Below are positions 50,775 through 59,471 of a stretch of 64,000 nucleotides of DNA, one piece after another. A model generated the notes under the pieces. The model saw nothing but the letters and a program-made list of their open reading frames with translations. It was not told the DNA's origin and did no database searches. Numbering within the stretch: the stretch's first letter is position 1; every line of letters starts with the position of its first letter. The translations under genes were made by a program, and so were the position numbers. The stretch covers positions 1 through 64,000 of the forward strand of contig NZ_JAMTCN010000020.1 in assembly GCF_024171865.1 (NCBI RefSeq). Reading direction: 5' to 3'. This DNA is from Prauserella aidingensis. Lineage in GTDB: Bacteria; Actinomycetota; Actinomycetes; Mycobacteriales; Pseudonocardiaceae.

Positions 50775-52189
50775 CCGCGGGCACGCGCAGCGCCGGTCCG
50801 GCCGCGGACGGATCCGACCGCATCGGCGGACGGCTGCTGGCGATGTCGCTGGTGCTGGTACTCGGCACGTTCATGGCGTCGCTGGACTCGACGATCGTCA
50901 ACGTCGGCCTTCGCACGTTGAGTGTCGAGTTCGGCGCGAGCGTGACGGAGGTGCAGTGGGCGAGCACCGCCTACCTGCTCGCGGTGGTCGCGGCGGCGCC
51001 GACGTCGGGGTGGCTGGCCGAACGATTCGGCGCGCGCCGCGTGTGGCTGGCCGCGGTGGCCGTGTTCCTGGCCGGATCACTGGCGTGTGCGCTGGCGTGG
51101 TCGACGGCGTCGTTGGCGGCGTTCCGGGTGCTGCAGGGGTTCGGCGGCGGACTGCTGCCGCCGACCGGTCAGGCGCTGCTGGCGCGGGTGGCGGGCAAGA
51201 GCCGCACCGGCAGGATCATGAGCATCGTGGGCGTGGTGCCGATGCTGGCGCCCGTGTTCGGCCCGCTGGCGGGCGGCACGCTGCTGGAGATCGCCGACTG
51301 GTCGTGGCTGTTCCTGGTCAACATCCCGGTCGGGCTGGTCGCGATGCTGCTGGCGGTGTGGCTGGTGCCGCGCGTGCCGCCCGCCGAGCAGGTGTCCCGG
51401 TTCGACCTGCGCGGGGCGATGCTGCTGTCGCCGGGGCTGGCGGCCGTGCTGTTCGGCCTCACCGACCTCGGCTCCCAGGACCGCAACCCACCCGCGGCGG
51501 TGACCGCACTGCTGGTGGGGGCCGGCCTGCTCACGGCGTTCCTGGTGCACGCGCTGCGGTCCCACCGGACGCCCCTGATCGACCCCCGGCTGCTGAGCAC
51601 CCCGCCACTGGGCTCCGCCGTGCTGGCGCTGTTCGTCGCCGCGGCGTCGGTGTTCGGCACGATGTTCCTGCTGCCGATGTACCTGCAGTCGGGCCGCGGC
51701 CTGTCGGCGTGGGACGCGGGACTGATGCTCGCGCCCCAGGGCGTCGGCGCGGTGCTGGGATCGTTGCTCGTGGTGAAGCCGCTCATCGACCGGGTGGCGC
51801 CGCGGACGATCGTGGTCACCGGGTTCGCGTTGATCATCGCGGCGACCGTGCCGTTCACGCAGCTCGGCGGCCTCGCCGACGGCTGGCTGATCGCGGCGCT
51901 GTTCGTGCGCGGCCTCGGCACCAGCATGATCGCCTCACCCGTGATGACCATCGTCTACACCGGAGTGGACCAGGAGTTGCTCCCGCGGGCCTCCAGCGCG
52001 CTCAGCCTCGTCAACTACGTCGGCGGGGCGATCGGCACCGCGGGCCTCGCCGTGCTGCTGGAGGTGCGCCTCGCGGCGACCGGTGACATTGCGGCGTCGT
52101 TCGGCGAGGCGTTCTGGTGCGTGCTCGGGCTGTGCGTGCTCGCCCTCGCCGGTGCGCTGCGACTGCCGCGCACCGCCCCGTCGCGGTAG
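50771..52189 (+). CDS. MFS exporter of the siderophore cluster (DHA2 type)
   Basis: The 472-residue membrane protein has about 12-14 hydrophobic segments, motif A GWLAERFGARRVW near 76-88, and the DHA2-like WSWLFLVNIPVG near 176. It most likely secretes the finished siderophore, by position: its GTG start overlaps the NRPS stop. The alternative of a general drug pump cannot be excluded by sequence. Last gene of the plus-strand operon; its stop is followed by a 21-bp repeat array and the convergent entA. Confidence 0.88.
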   Translation: MTAGTRSAGPAADGSDRIGGRLLAMSLVLVLGTFMASLDSTIVNVGLRTLSVEFGASVTEVQWASTAYLLAVVAAAPTSGWLAERFGARRVWLAAVAVFLAGSLACALAWSTASLAAFRVLQGFGGGLLPPTGQALLARVAGKSRTGRIMSIVGVVPMLAPVFGPLAGGTLLEIADWSWLFLVNIPVGLVAMLLAVWLVPRVPPAEQVSRFDLRGAMLLSPGLAAVLFGLTDLGSQDRNPPAAVTALLVGAGLLTAFLVHALRSHRTPLIDPRLLSTPPLGSAVLALFVAAASVFGTMFLLPMYLQSGRGLSAWDAGLMLAPQGVGAVLGSLLVVKPLIDRVAPRTIVVTGFALIIAATVPFTQLGGLADGWLIAALFVRGLGTSMIASPVMTIVYTGVDQELLPRASSALSLVNYVGGAIGTAGLAVLLEVRLAATGDIAASFGEAFWCVLGLCVLALAGALRLPRTAPSR

Positions 52190-52204
52190 CCCGCCCGCGC
52201 CGGC

Positions 52205-52295
52205 GTCCCGGCCACCGGAATCCGCAACACGAGCCCCGGAATCCGCAACACGGCGCCTGGGAAACGCAACACGAGCCCCGGGATCCGCAACACGG
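52205..52295 (-). repeat. 21-bp GTGTTGC tandem array C, 4 units
   Basis: On the plus strand GCAACAC occurs at 52224, 52245, 52266 and 52287, exactly 21 bp apart; on the minus strand each is GTGTTGCG followed by GATTCCGGGG-like sequence. It starts 2 bases after the entA stop and runs in the sense direction of that gene, filling the convergent gap with the exporter. Same unit as the arrays at 18.6 and 19.9 kb, 32 kb away. Confidence 0.9.
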
Positions 52296-53111
52296 TCAGC
52301 GGAGGGTCGCGCCGCCGTCGACGTAGAGCTCCTGCATGGTCACGTGCCGGGCACGGTCCGAGGCGAGATACAGGACGGCGTCGGCGACGTCCTCGGGATC
52401 GGCGATCCGCCGCAGCGGGATGCCGACCCGGTAGTTCTCCGGATCGCCCTTGAGCACGGGATCCGGTCCGCCGCCGTCGTGCTCCCACATCGCACGCTGC
52501 ATCGGCGTGTCCGTCGACCCGGGGCACACGACGTTGCAGCGGATGCCGTGGTCGGCCAGCTCCAGGCCCAGCGACTTGGTGAACATGGTGGTCGCCGCCT
52601 TCGACGCCGCGTAGGCCGCCATGCCACGGCGTGGCACCCCGCTCGCGTTCGACGACACCGTGACGATGCAGCCGCGCTCCCGCTCGATCATTCGCCCGCT
52701 GACGGCACGGGAGACGTGGAACACGCCGGTCGTGTTGACGTCGAACGTGAACCGCCAGTCCTCGTCCGAATAGGACGCGACGGGACCCTTCACGAGGACC
52801 CCCGCCACGTTGGCCAGCACATCGACGGGCCCGACGGTCGCCTCTGCCCGTGCGACGACCTCGTCGACCTGCGCGGAGTCGGTCACGTCGCACGGCATGC
52901 CGGTGATGCCGGGCTCGGCGTCGTACGTCTCGACGACGCCGGGGGAGCGGTCGGTCGCCACGACGGTGGCGCCCGCGTCCCGCAGCGCCCTGGCCACGGC
53001 CGCACCGATGCCCTGGGCGGCGCCCGTCACGAACGCGACCCTGCCTCCGAACTCCCTGCCCGCGAACTCCCCGCCCGCGGCCCCGCTGCTTACGAATTCC
53101 TGCTGACCCAC
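52296..53111 (-). CDS. entA: 2,3-Dihydro-2,3-dihydroxybenzoate dehydrogenase
   Basis: The 271-residue short-chain dehydrogenase oxidises 2,3-dihydro-2,3-DHB to 2,3-DHB with NAD+. The cofactor motif TGAAQGIG is at 29-36, NVAGV near 101, and the catalytic set Ser-Tyr167-Lys171 in YAASK. The [21 protein letters not shown] region is the EntA/DhbA hallmark. GTG start with GAGGAGCG upstream. It is the only biosynthetic gene on the minus strand, convergent to the main operon, and no iron box is visible in the 220 bases upstream, so its control is unclear. An odd 24-residue Gly/Glu-rich leader precedes the fold. Confidence 0.94.
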   Translation of the reverse strand: MGQQEFVSSGAAGGEFAGREFGGRVAFVTGAAQGIGAAVARALRDAGATVVATDRSPGVVETYDAEPGITGMPCDVTDSAQVDEVVARAEATVGPVDVLANVAGVLVKGPVASYSDEDWRFTFDVNTTGVFHVSRAVSGRMIERERGCIVTVSSNASGVPRRGMAAYAASKAATTMFTKSLGLELADHGIRCNVVCPGSTDTPMQRAMWEHDGGGPDPVLKGDPENYRVGIPLRRIADPEDVADAVLYLASDRARHVTMQELYVDGGATLR

Positions 53112-53252
53112 GGCGCTCCTCGGGGCGGGCTGCTTCGAACGGATCCTGCGGACCCCGTCGGTCGTGTGAGCCGACGCGGTTCGGCGGCGACAGTACCCCG
53201 ATGTGGGACGGAAGCGCTGTTGACGAGACCACAGTTCGTCAGCGGCGGACGC

Positions 53253-53291
53253 GCGAAGTCCCCGGGTGGCGTGGGGCCCCGGGGACTTCGC
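53253..53291. terminator. GC hairpin downstream of the small secreted-protein gene
   Basis: GCGAAGTCCCCGGG and CCCCGGGGACTTCGC form a 14-bp near-perfect stem with a short loop. It lies 40 bases beyond the stop of the minus-strand small secreted-protein gene and about 140 bases before entA, so it probably ends the former's transcript and isolates entA. There is no strong T-tract. Confidence 0.6.
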
Positions 53292-53330
53292 GGCGATTCG
53301 GTATCGGCGCTACGGCGCGAGAACCGGCTC

Positions 53331-53567
53331 TCAGGCGCCCAGGATGGACGGGATGGCACCCGCCCAGGCGGAGCTGATGAGACCGGCGGCGCCGGCGCCC
53401 AGGTGAGTACCGGACTCGTTCCAGGCGTTGACGTAGTCGGCTCCGGTCGGGTTGGACGGCACCTCCGGCGGCGTGACGAGGTCGGCGGAGGCGACACCCG
53501 CGCCCGCGGTCAGGGCGCCGAGGGCGATGGCGGTAGCAGCGGTGGTGCGAGCCAGGGTCTTACGCAT
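53331..53567 (-). CDS. Small secreted protein (78 residues)
   Basis: The protein has a classical signal peptide: basic MRKTLAR, a hydrophobic core, and AxA cleavage after GVASA at residue 28. This leaves a mature peptide of about 50 residues that starts DLVTPPEVPS, with Asn/Trp residues and a Gly/Ala-rich C-terminus but no cysteine. The ribosome site GGGAG lies upstream of the ATG. I do not recognise the family. It stands alone between entA and a gene-poor region, ended by a hairpin at 53253-53291. Possibly a secreted surface or signalling peptide. Confidence 0.75.
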   Translation of the reverse strand: MRKTLARTTAATAIALGALTAGAGVASADLVTPPEVPSNPTGADYVNAWNESGTHLGAGAAGLISSAWAGAIPSILGA

Positions 53568-54006
53568 TTTCCAGTCTCCCTAGGAGTCGGGGTGCTTCGA
53601 TGGCCGGATCGCAGTGTTCCGTGACCCGGCTCCAAGATCATCGAACTCCGTTATCGCAGGTCGCAAGGCATGCCATGCGATCGAGACGTGGGGGACCATG
53701 AACGAGTGACGCGTTGTCACACTGGGTTTTCAGTGCTCCCGCTTTCGGTGTCACACCGTCGAATGACGACAGTTCGGAATGGAATGTCATTCATGTTTTG
53801 CGACGGAGTCGTGTCCGCGAAGAGGCTGTCCATTGTGTCCACATCGGTTTCCGCGCGGTGCCCCTGAACGAGTGAAACCGCGGTTCCCGAGGTCGGGCGC
53901 AGGCGGACACTGCGGTGTCCGGGGAGCGGCGCGGGAGGTGTGGCGTGCCCTTGAGGTTCGCGACGGCCGTCGGGCGCGCTGGTGGTGGGTGCCGTGGCGT
54001 GGCCGG
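53568..54006. other. Gene-poor, relatively AT-rich intergenic stretch
   Basis: Some 440 bp with lower GC than the surroundings and no ORF with convincing codon use; a 65-codon plus-strand frame at 53670 looks random. It holds the promoter of the small secreted-protein gene and an inverted repeat at 53761-53792 (GAATGAC, 18 bases, GTCATTC). I see no RNA gene. Confidence 0.5.
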
Positions 54007-54066
54007 CCGTCGGGATATCGGCGGCGTCGGGCGTCGGTGGCGTCGGATCTCGGTGGCGTCGCGACG
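54007..54066 (-). repeat. 16-bp tandem array abutting the maf stop
   Basis: GGCGTCGG-type units start at 54023, 54039 and 54055 (16-bp period), with a decayed fourth unit from 54007. The array touches the maf stop codon on the minus strand. It is shorter and more degenerate than the 21-bp arrays. Confidence 0.65.
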
Positions 54067-54708
54067 TCAGCGGTGCCAGAGGTCGACGACGCTGACGCCG
54101 ACCTCGCCGAGCAGGTCGCGCGTCAGCGGGAGACTGATGCCGACGACGCTGGACGGGTCGCCGTCGATGCCTTCGACGAACCAGCCGCCCAGTGCGTCGA
54201 GGGTGAACGCTCCGGCGACCTGCAGCGGCTCACCCGTCGCGATGTAGGCGTCGAGCTCGTGCTGGGCGGGTGCGGCGAACCGCACCGTGGTCGTGCGGGT
54301 GCCGCTCGCCTCGGCCGTGACCGCGCCGCCGGACACCCGCAGCACGGCGTGTCCGGTGAGCAGTTCGCCCGTGCCGCCTGCCATGTCCGCCCAGCGTTTG
54401 CGCGCCACCTCGGGCGTGTGCGGCTTGCCGACCAGCGCGTCGCCGATCGACAGCATCGAATCGCACCCGACCACGACGGCGTCCGTGTCGGCGTCGAGTT
54501 CGGCGGTCACGGCACGGGCCTTCGCGGCGGCGAGCGCCGTCACCGTCTCGGTGGGCGCCGGGTCGGAGAGCTGTGCCACGACGGCGTCCTCGTCGACCCC
54601 GGAGACGATCACGTCGGGTTCGATCCCCGCCGCGCGCAGGACGGCGAGTCGGGCGGGCGATGCGGAGGCGAGGACGAAGCGCACGGGATCCAGATTACGA
54701 GCTGCCAC
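54067..54708 (-). CDS. maf: Maf-family nucleotide pyrophosphatase
   Basis: The 213-residue Maf/Ham1-fold enzyme hydrolyses unwanted nucleoside triphosphates (modified or canonical pyrimidine NTPs in known members). The N-terminal FVLASASPARLAVLRAAG segment (11-28) is the substrate loop; VVGCDSMLSIGD near 79, GKPHTPEVA and the final GISLPLTRDLLGEVG are family-typical. In mycobacteria the homologue Rv3282 follows accE5; here a GntR/MFS pair separates them. Confidence 0.92.
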   Translation of the reverse strand: MAARNLDPVRFVLASASPARLAVLRAAGIEPDVIVSGVDEDAVVAQLSDPAPTETVTALAAAKARAVTAELDADTDAVVVGCDSMLSIGDALVGKPHTPEVARKRWADMAGGTGELLTGHAVLRVSGGAVTAEASGTRTTTVRFAAPAQHELDAYIATGEPLQVAGAFTLDALGGWFVEGIDGDPSSVVGISLPLTRDLLGEVGVSVVDLWHR

Positions 54709-54773
54709 GGCCGTGGCGTCTACGGGTCGCCGTCGGTGCGGTCCCCGGCTCGGCTCGGCCGGAGGGGCTGCGG

Positions 54774-54855
54774 CTGTCGAGCCCTCGTCCGTCGCGCCTC
54801 CGTGTTGTCGAGTCGTGCGGCTGTCGATTCCGTCAGCTGTCGAGCCTGTCAGCTG
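54774..54855 (-). repeat. 16-bp tandem array overlapping the end of the gntR gene
   Basis: CTGTCGAG-type cores at 54789, 54805, 54821, 54837 and 54853 are 16 bp apart, with one more near 54774. The last copy includes the final codons and stop of the minus-strand GntR gene, so gene end and array share the same sequence; a second TCA (stop) occurs exactly one unit further out. Confidence 0.7.
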
Positions 54856-55574
54856 TCGAGCAGGGCGCCGTGGGTGCCGCTGATGTGTGCGGTGAGGGTG
54901 GTGCGGAAGCCGGCGGCGTCGCCGCGTTCGAGCAGGGTGCAGAGGGTGTCGTGCTCGGTGAGGATCTCCCGGTGGCGATCGGGGACCCGGCTGAGTGCGG
55001 AGGTGGCCATGCGCACCTGGCGGTCGTGCAGGCCGGAGTAGAACTGCGAGATGAGCCTGTTGTCGGCCGCGTCGACGAGCGTCGCGTGGAACTCGCGGTC
55101 CAGGGCGGAGAACCGCGCCTTCTCCGCGGGTACCTCGAGCTCCCGCTGCCTGTCGAGGACGGTGCGCATACGGGCGGCCACGTCGGCGGCGTCACCGCGG
55201 TCGATGACGCGCTCGGCGGCGTGGCACTCCAGCAGGATGCGGGCTTCGGTGACCTCGCCGACCTCGTCCGGCGACACGGGTACGACGAGCGCGCCGCGCT
55301 TCGGATACAGCCGCAGCAGTCCTTCGACCTCGAGTCGCAGGAACGCCTCGCGTACGGGCGTGCGTGACAGGTTCAGCGCCGTCGCGGCGTCGCCCTCGCT
55401 GAGCAGTTCGCCGCCGGGCAGCCTGCCGTCGAGGATGCGCTCCTTCACCCAGTCGTAGACCCGTTCGCCCGCGGGACGCCGATCCGTGGCCGGGGACGTC
55501 GGTGCCTCCCCGGATGCGCTCGCCGCCGGGGTTCGGGTCGTCACGGGCGGGTGTGACGGGTCGCTCGTTGACAT
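54849..55574 (-). CDS. GntR-family regulator (FadR/FCD subfamily)
   Basis: The 241-residue repressor-type protein has an unstructured Ala/Thr-rich start (1-33), a winged helix-turn-helix (about 35-100, with EGDAATALNLSRTPVREAFLRL as recognition region) and an all-helical FCD ligand domain (105-235) with conserved Asp/His positions (LDREFHATLVDAADN). It is divergent from an MFS transporter over a 96-base gap with two palindromes, so it likely controls itself and that transporter. Ligand unknown, probably a carboxylate. The ATG at 55574 follows GCGGGG; longer frames upstream run through the operator and are unlikely. Confidence 0.9.
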   Translation of the reverse strand: MSTSDPSHPPVTTRTPAASASGEAPTSPATDRRPAGERVYDWVKERILDGRLPGGELLSEGDAATALNLSRTPVREAFLRLEVEGLLRLYPKRGALVVPVSPDEVGEVTEARILLECHAAERVIDRGDAADVAARMRTVLDRQRELEVPAEKARFSALDREFHATLVDAADNRLISQFYSGLHDRQVRMATSALSRVPDRHREILTEHDTLCTLLERGDAAGFRTTLTAHISGTHGALLDS

Positions 55575-55605
55575 GCCCCGCAGTCTAGCCGGATCGTTGA
55601 ACACA

Positions 55606-55643
55606 ACATAGATACAAGTTATGTGCATGTGATGTCCATGCAC
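55606..55643. promoter_or_regulatory. Two adjacent palindromes between gntR and the MFS gene
   Basis: First, ACATA and TATGT with a 9-base spacer (55606-55624). Second, perfect 7-bp arms GTGCATG and CATGCAC around 7 bases (55623-55643). Both lie in the AT-rich divergent promoter region. They are natural operator candidates for the GntR protein, whose family binds short dyads; no binding is shown. Confidence 0.55.
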
Positions 55644-55670
55644 GTCGGTCCGTCGAACGAGGGGATGACT

Positions 55671-57194
55671 GTGCGTTCCTCCGGATCGCCGTCCGCTGCG
55701 CCGTGCGACACCGCGCAGGAGTACGACACCGCGCCGCCGCGCGGCGCGGCACTTCAGCCGGACACGGCGCGGCACGACGCTGCACTGCACGACACCGCTC
55801 AGGAGGGCAGGGCGTTACGGGGCGGGGCGCGGGCGGGCACGTCGCGCGCCCCGGCGGTCGGGTCGCTCCTGCCGTGGGCGATGTGGGCGTTGGGTGCGGC
55901 CTGCTACCTCGTGGCGATGTTCCACCGGATGAGCCTGTCGGTCGCCGGGTTGACCGCCCAGGAGAGGTTCGACGTCGACGCGACGGGCCTTGCCGTGTTC
56001 TCCGTGGTGCAACTGACGCTGTACGCCCTGCTGCAGGTGCCCGTCGGCATCGGCAACGACCGGTACGGCCCGCGGGTGCTGCTGCTCGGGGGCACCGCGC
56101 TGATGGCCGTGGGTTCGGTCGTGTTCGCGCTGGCGACGGCGTATCCCGCCGCGATGGCAGGACGGGCACTGATCGGTGCGGGCGATGCCTGCATGTTCGT
56201 CAGCGTCCTGCGGATCACACGGAACTGGTTCCCCGGCAACCGCTATGCCTTCGTCGCGGCGCTCACCGGCATGATCGGCGGACTCGGCCAGATCATCGCC
56301 ACCTCGCCGCTGGCCGCGCTCCTGAATGTCCGGGGCTGGACGGGGGCGTTCCTCATCGGCGGCGTCGTCACCGTCGTCGTGCTGGTCGCGACCGCCGTGG
56401 CGCTGCGGGAGGCACCGCGGCAGTCGCCGCGGGGTGACGGCGGTGGGACGCGACGGAGCACGGCCGTCGAGGCGGACGGCTCCGGTGAGCGGTTGCGGGA
56501 CACCCTGCGGCTGACGTGGCGTTCGCCGGGCGTGCGGCACGCGCTGCTGACCCACTTCGTGTTGATGGGTTCGTTCGTCTCGTTCACGGCGGTGCTCGGC
56601 CAGCCGTACCTCGTCGCCGCGCACGGTCTCTCCGACGGAGCCGCGGCGGGCATGGTCACGGTGGTCGTGCTCGGGTTCGTCGTCAGCAGCACGGCCGCGG
56701 GGCAGCTGGCCTCACGCAGACCAGGTCTGCGGGGGCGCCTCGTGCTGGCTGCGGGCGTCGTCGCCGTGTGCGGAGCCGTCGCACTCGTGGCCCTGCCTGC
56801 GGGCGCGACGGTCGCGACCCTGCTGCCGCCGCTGGTGGCGCTGGGCGTCGGCGGTGGGGTCAGCATGCTGGCCTTCGACCTGGCGCGGTCGGCCAGTCCG
56901 GAACACCGGGCCGGTGTGGCGAGCGGGCTCGCCAACATGGGCGGCTTCACGTTCGCCGTGGTGTCACAGCTGGCGGCAGGGCTGGCGATCGACGGCCTGT
57001 TGGCGGCAGGCGCGGGCCGGGCGGACGCCCATCGCTACGCGTTCGCGATCCCGCTGGTGCTGGCGGTCGTCGGGCTCGTCGGGGTGGCGCGCCTCCGCGG
57101 TCACGCGGGGACGGCGCCGCGGCCCACCGAGTCGTCGGAACCGGCCGTCTCGTCGGAACCGGCCGTCTCGACAACGGCGCCGACCGGGAGCTAG
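55671..57194 (+). CDS. MFS transporter (12 helices)
   Basis: The 507-residue transporter has a long low-complexity N-terminus (about 1-60, rich in DTA repeats such as CDTAQEYDTAPP), then 12 membrane helices. The start of the first reads LPWAMWALGAACYLVAMFHR, and the VGIGNDRYGPR loop matches motif A. Relatives include hexuronate/nitrate-type and general MFS uptake carriers. The C-terminus repeats SSEPAVS twice. GTG start chosen for GAGGGG six bases upstream; the second palindrome lies just before it. Likely regulated by the divergent GntR protein. Substrate unknown. Confidence 0.82.
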   Translation: MRSSGSPSAAPCDTAQEYDTAPPRGAALQPDTARHDAALHDTAQEGRALRGGARAGTSRAPAVGSLLPWAMWALGAACYLVAMFHRMSLSVAGLTAQERFDVDATGLAVFSVVQLTLYALLQVPVGIGNDRYGPRVLLLGGTALMAVGSVVFALATAYPAAMAGRALIGAGDACMFVSVLRITRNWFPGNRYAFVAALTGMIGGLGQIIATSPLAALLNVRGWTGAFLIGGVVTVVVLVATAVALREAPRQSPRGDGGGTRRSTAVEADGSGERLRDTLRLTWRSPGVRHALLTHFVLMGSFVSFTAVLGQPYLVAAHGLSDGAAAGMVTVVVLGFVVSSTAAGQLASRRPGLRGRLVLAAGVVAVCGAVALVALPAGATVATLLPPLVALGVGGGVSMLAFDLARSASPEHRAGVASGLANMGGFTFAVVSQLAAGLAIDGLLAAGAGRADAHRYAFAIPLVLAVVGLVGVARLRGHAGTAPRPTESSEPAVSSEPAVSTTAPTGS

Positions 57195-57235
57195 CGGCCG
57201 CACCCGGCGAGCTCAGCTCTACGGCTCGAACACCG

Positions 57236-57360
57236 GTGCCGCGACCGCCGGTGCCGCGAGATCGGGTGTTGCCACGCCGCGTGTTCCAACGGCGGGTGTC
57301 GCCACGGCCGGTGTTGCGACGGCCGGTGCTCAGCGACGGTGGGTGTCGCGACGGTGGGTC
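57236..57360 (+). repeat. 15-bp tandem array, about 8 units
   Basis: GTGYYGC-type cores start at 57236, 57251, 57266, 57281, 57296, 57311 and 57326, a 15-bp period, then drift (57343, 57354). The unit resembles GTGTTGCGACGGCCG, partly like the 21-bp GTGTTGC unit. It starts about 40 bases after the MFS stop and ends at the stop of the convergent accE gene. Confidence 0.85.
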
Positions 57361-57361
57361 G

Positions 57362-57664
57362 TCAGCGGCGGAACGCCGACGCCCGCCACGCTCCCGGTCC
57401 GGGGGTGAGCGGTCTGCGTATCGCCGCCGCACGGTCGGCCCAGCGGGACCGCGCCGGCTGCTCCGCCTCGGCGTCGTCACCGTGCGCGGCCAGGCCGGCC
57501 ACGACGGCGGTCAGCGCGGCGAGCTCGGCGTCGTCCGGCTCGCCGCGCACGACGCGCAGCAGCGGCCGGCCGGCATCGGCACCGGAGCCACCGGAACCGG
57601 CAGCTCCGCCGGAACCGTCGGTCTCGGCGGTCGTGGTCTCGGGCATCTCGTCGGAGGCGCTCAC
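57362..57664 (-). CDS. accE: Acyl-CoA carboxylase epsilon subunit
   Basis: The 100-residue small subunit stabilises and stimulates actinobacterial acyl-CoA carboxylases. A disordered Gly/Ser-rich start is followed by the typical [21 protein letters not shown] segment and a C-terminal [14 protein letters not shown]...[10 protein letters not shown] end. The GTG start overlaps the accD5 stop by 4 bases, the usual arrangement for AccE, so it is translationally coupled to the carboxyltransferase it serves. Confidence 0.9.
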   Translation of the reverse strand: MSASDEMPETTTAETDGSGGAAGSGGSGADAGRPLLRVVRGEPDDAELAALTAVVAGLAAHGDDAEAEQPARSRWADRAAAIRRPLTPGPGAWRASAFRR

Positions 57665-59310
57665 AGCGGAATGTTCCCGTGCTTCTTCGGGGGCAGGTTC
57701 TCGCGCTTCTCCCGCAGCATCCGCAGCGCGCGCGTGACGTGCCCGCGCGTGTGCGCGGGCGGGATGACCGCGTCGACGTACCCGCGCTCCGCGGCCACGT
57801 ACGGGTTGCACAGCGTGTCCTCGTACTCCTGGATCAGCTCGGCCCGCAGCTGCTCGACGTCCTCGCCGCTCTCGCCCGCGGCGGCGAGCCGTTTGCGGTG
57901 CACGATGTTCGCCGCGCCCTGGGCCCCCATCACGGCGATCTGCGCGGACGGCCACGCGATGTTGATGTCGGCACCCAGGTGCTTGGATCCCATCACGTCG
58001 TACGCACCGCCGTACGCCTTGCGCGTGATGACCGTGACCAGCGGGACCGTCGCCTCGGCGTAGGCGTAGAGCAGCTTCGCTCCGTGGCGGATGATGCCGT
58101 TCCACTCCTGGTCGGTACCCGGCAGGAAGCCCGGCACGTCGACGAACGTCAGCACCGGCACGTTGAACGCGTCGCACGTGCGCACGAACCGCGCCGCCTT
58201 GTCGGACGCGTCGATGTCGAGGCAGCCCGCGAACTGGGTCGGCTGGTTGGCCACGATGCCGACGGCCTGTCCCTCGACCCGGCCGAAACCGGTGATCACG
58301 TTGGGCGCGAACAGCTCCTGCACCTCGAGGAACTCGCCGTCGTCGAGCACGCGGCTCACGACCTCGTGCATGTCGTACGGCTGGTTCGGCGAGTCCGGGA
58401 TCAGCGTGTCGAGCTCCCGGTCGGCGTCGGTCACGTCCTCGGCGATCGCTCCACCGGTGGGTTCCGGCGCGTCGAACACGGGCGGCTCGGCCAGGTTGTT
58501 CGACGGCAGGAAGCTGAGCAGCTCCTTGACGTAGGAGACCGCGTCGTCCTCGTCGGAGGCCAGGTAGTGGGCGTTCCCGGACTTGGCGTTGTGGGTGCGC
58601 CCGCCGCCGAGGTCCTCGAAGGTGACCTCCTCGCCGGTGACCGTCTTGATGACGTCCGGTCCCGTGATGAACATGTGCGAGGTCTCGTCGACCATCACGA
58701 CGAAGTCCGTCAACGCCGGGGAGTAGACGTGCCCGCCCGCGTTGGTGCCCATGATCAGCGAGATCTGCGGGACGACACCCGAGGCGTGGGTGTTGCGGCG
58801 GAAGATCTCGGCGTACAGGCCGAGCGAGACGACACCCTCCTGGATGCGCGCGCCGCCGCCCTCGTTGATGCCGATGACGGGACGCCCGGTCTTCATCGCC
58901 AGGTCCATGACCTTGGTGATCTTCTCGCCGTACACCTCGCCGAGCGCACCGCCGAGGACGGTCACGTCCTGGCTGAACACGCACACCTCGCGGCCGTCGA
59001 TCGTGCCGTAGCCGGTGACGACGCCGTCGCCGTACGGGCGGCTGGCCTCGAGCCCGAAGTTCGTCGACCGGTGCCGCGCGAGCGCATCCAGCTCGACGAA
59101 GGACCCCGGGTCGAGCAGCATGTCCACGCGCTCCCGCGCCGTCTTCTTGCCCTTGGCGTGCTGGCGCTCGACGGCGCGCTCCGACCCGGCGTGCACGGCC
59201 TCGTCGTAGCGCAGGTACAGGTCCGCGAGTTTGCCCGCCGTGGTGTGGATGTCCGGCTCTGTGTTCGGTGCGTCAGGCGCGTCCCCGACCGGCTCCGTTG
59301 CGCTGCTCAT
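57661..59310 (-). CDS. accD5: Propionyl-CoA/acyl-CoA carboxylase beta subunit (carboxyltransferase)
   Basis: The 549-residue crotonase-fold carboxyltransferase moves CO2 from biotin on AccA3 to propionyl-CoA, giving methylmalonyl-CoA. Its two halves show the acyl-CoA oxyanion segments [16 protein letters not shown] near 148 and the biotin-side segment [17 protein letters not shown] near 430. The aspartate in GAYDVMGS is the position known to set propionyl preference in actinobacterial PccB. Coupled to accE. With accA3, birA and mutAB in this window it supplies methylmalonyl-CoA. Confidence 0.95.
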   Translation of the reverse strand: MSSATEPVGDAPDAPNTEPDIHTTAGKLADLYLRYDEAVHAGSERAVERQHAKGKKTARERVDMLLDPGSFVELDALARHRSTNFGLEASRPYGDGVVTGYGTIDGREVCVFSQDVTVLGGALGEVYGEKITKVMDLAMKTGRPVIGINEGGGARIQEGVVSLGLYAEIFRRNTHASGVVPQISLIMGTNAGGHVYSPALTDFVVMVDETSHMFITGPDVIKTVTGEEVTFEDLGGGRTHNAKSGNAHYLASDEDDAVSYVKELLSFLPSNNLAEPPVFDAPEPTGGAIAEDVTDADRELDTLIPDSPNQPYDMHEVVSRVLDDGEFLEVQELFAPNVITGFGRVEGQAVGIVANQPTQFAGCLDIDASDKAARFVRTCDAFNVPVLTFVDVPGFLPGTDQEWNGIIRHGAKLLYAYAEATVPLVTVITRKAYGGAYDVMGSKHLGADINIAWPSAQIAVMGAQGAANIVHRKRLAAAGESGEDVEQLRAELIQEYEDTLCNPYVAAERGYVDAVIPPAHTRGHVTRALRMLREKRENLPPKKHGNIPL

Positions 59311-59471
59311 GACACGCGAGCTTAATCATCACCCCGAGCCGGCTGGTGTGGCGTGGGCTACGTCCGGCACCCGTGTCATCGCGATGCCCCGCAGGCGAGT
59401 CCGTGGACCGATCTCGGCTCCTGCGTAGCTCCCGTCACGCGGCTCCTGGGCCGCTCCCGCACCTCTCTCCC

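Noticed and set aside
53670-53867. 65-codon plus-strand ORF in the gap after the secreted-protein gene
   Set aside because: Low third-position GC, no ribosome site and no recognisable feature; treated as chance.
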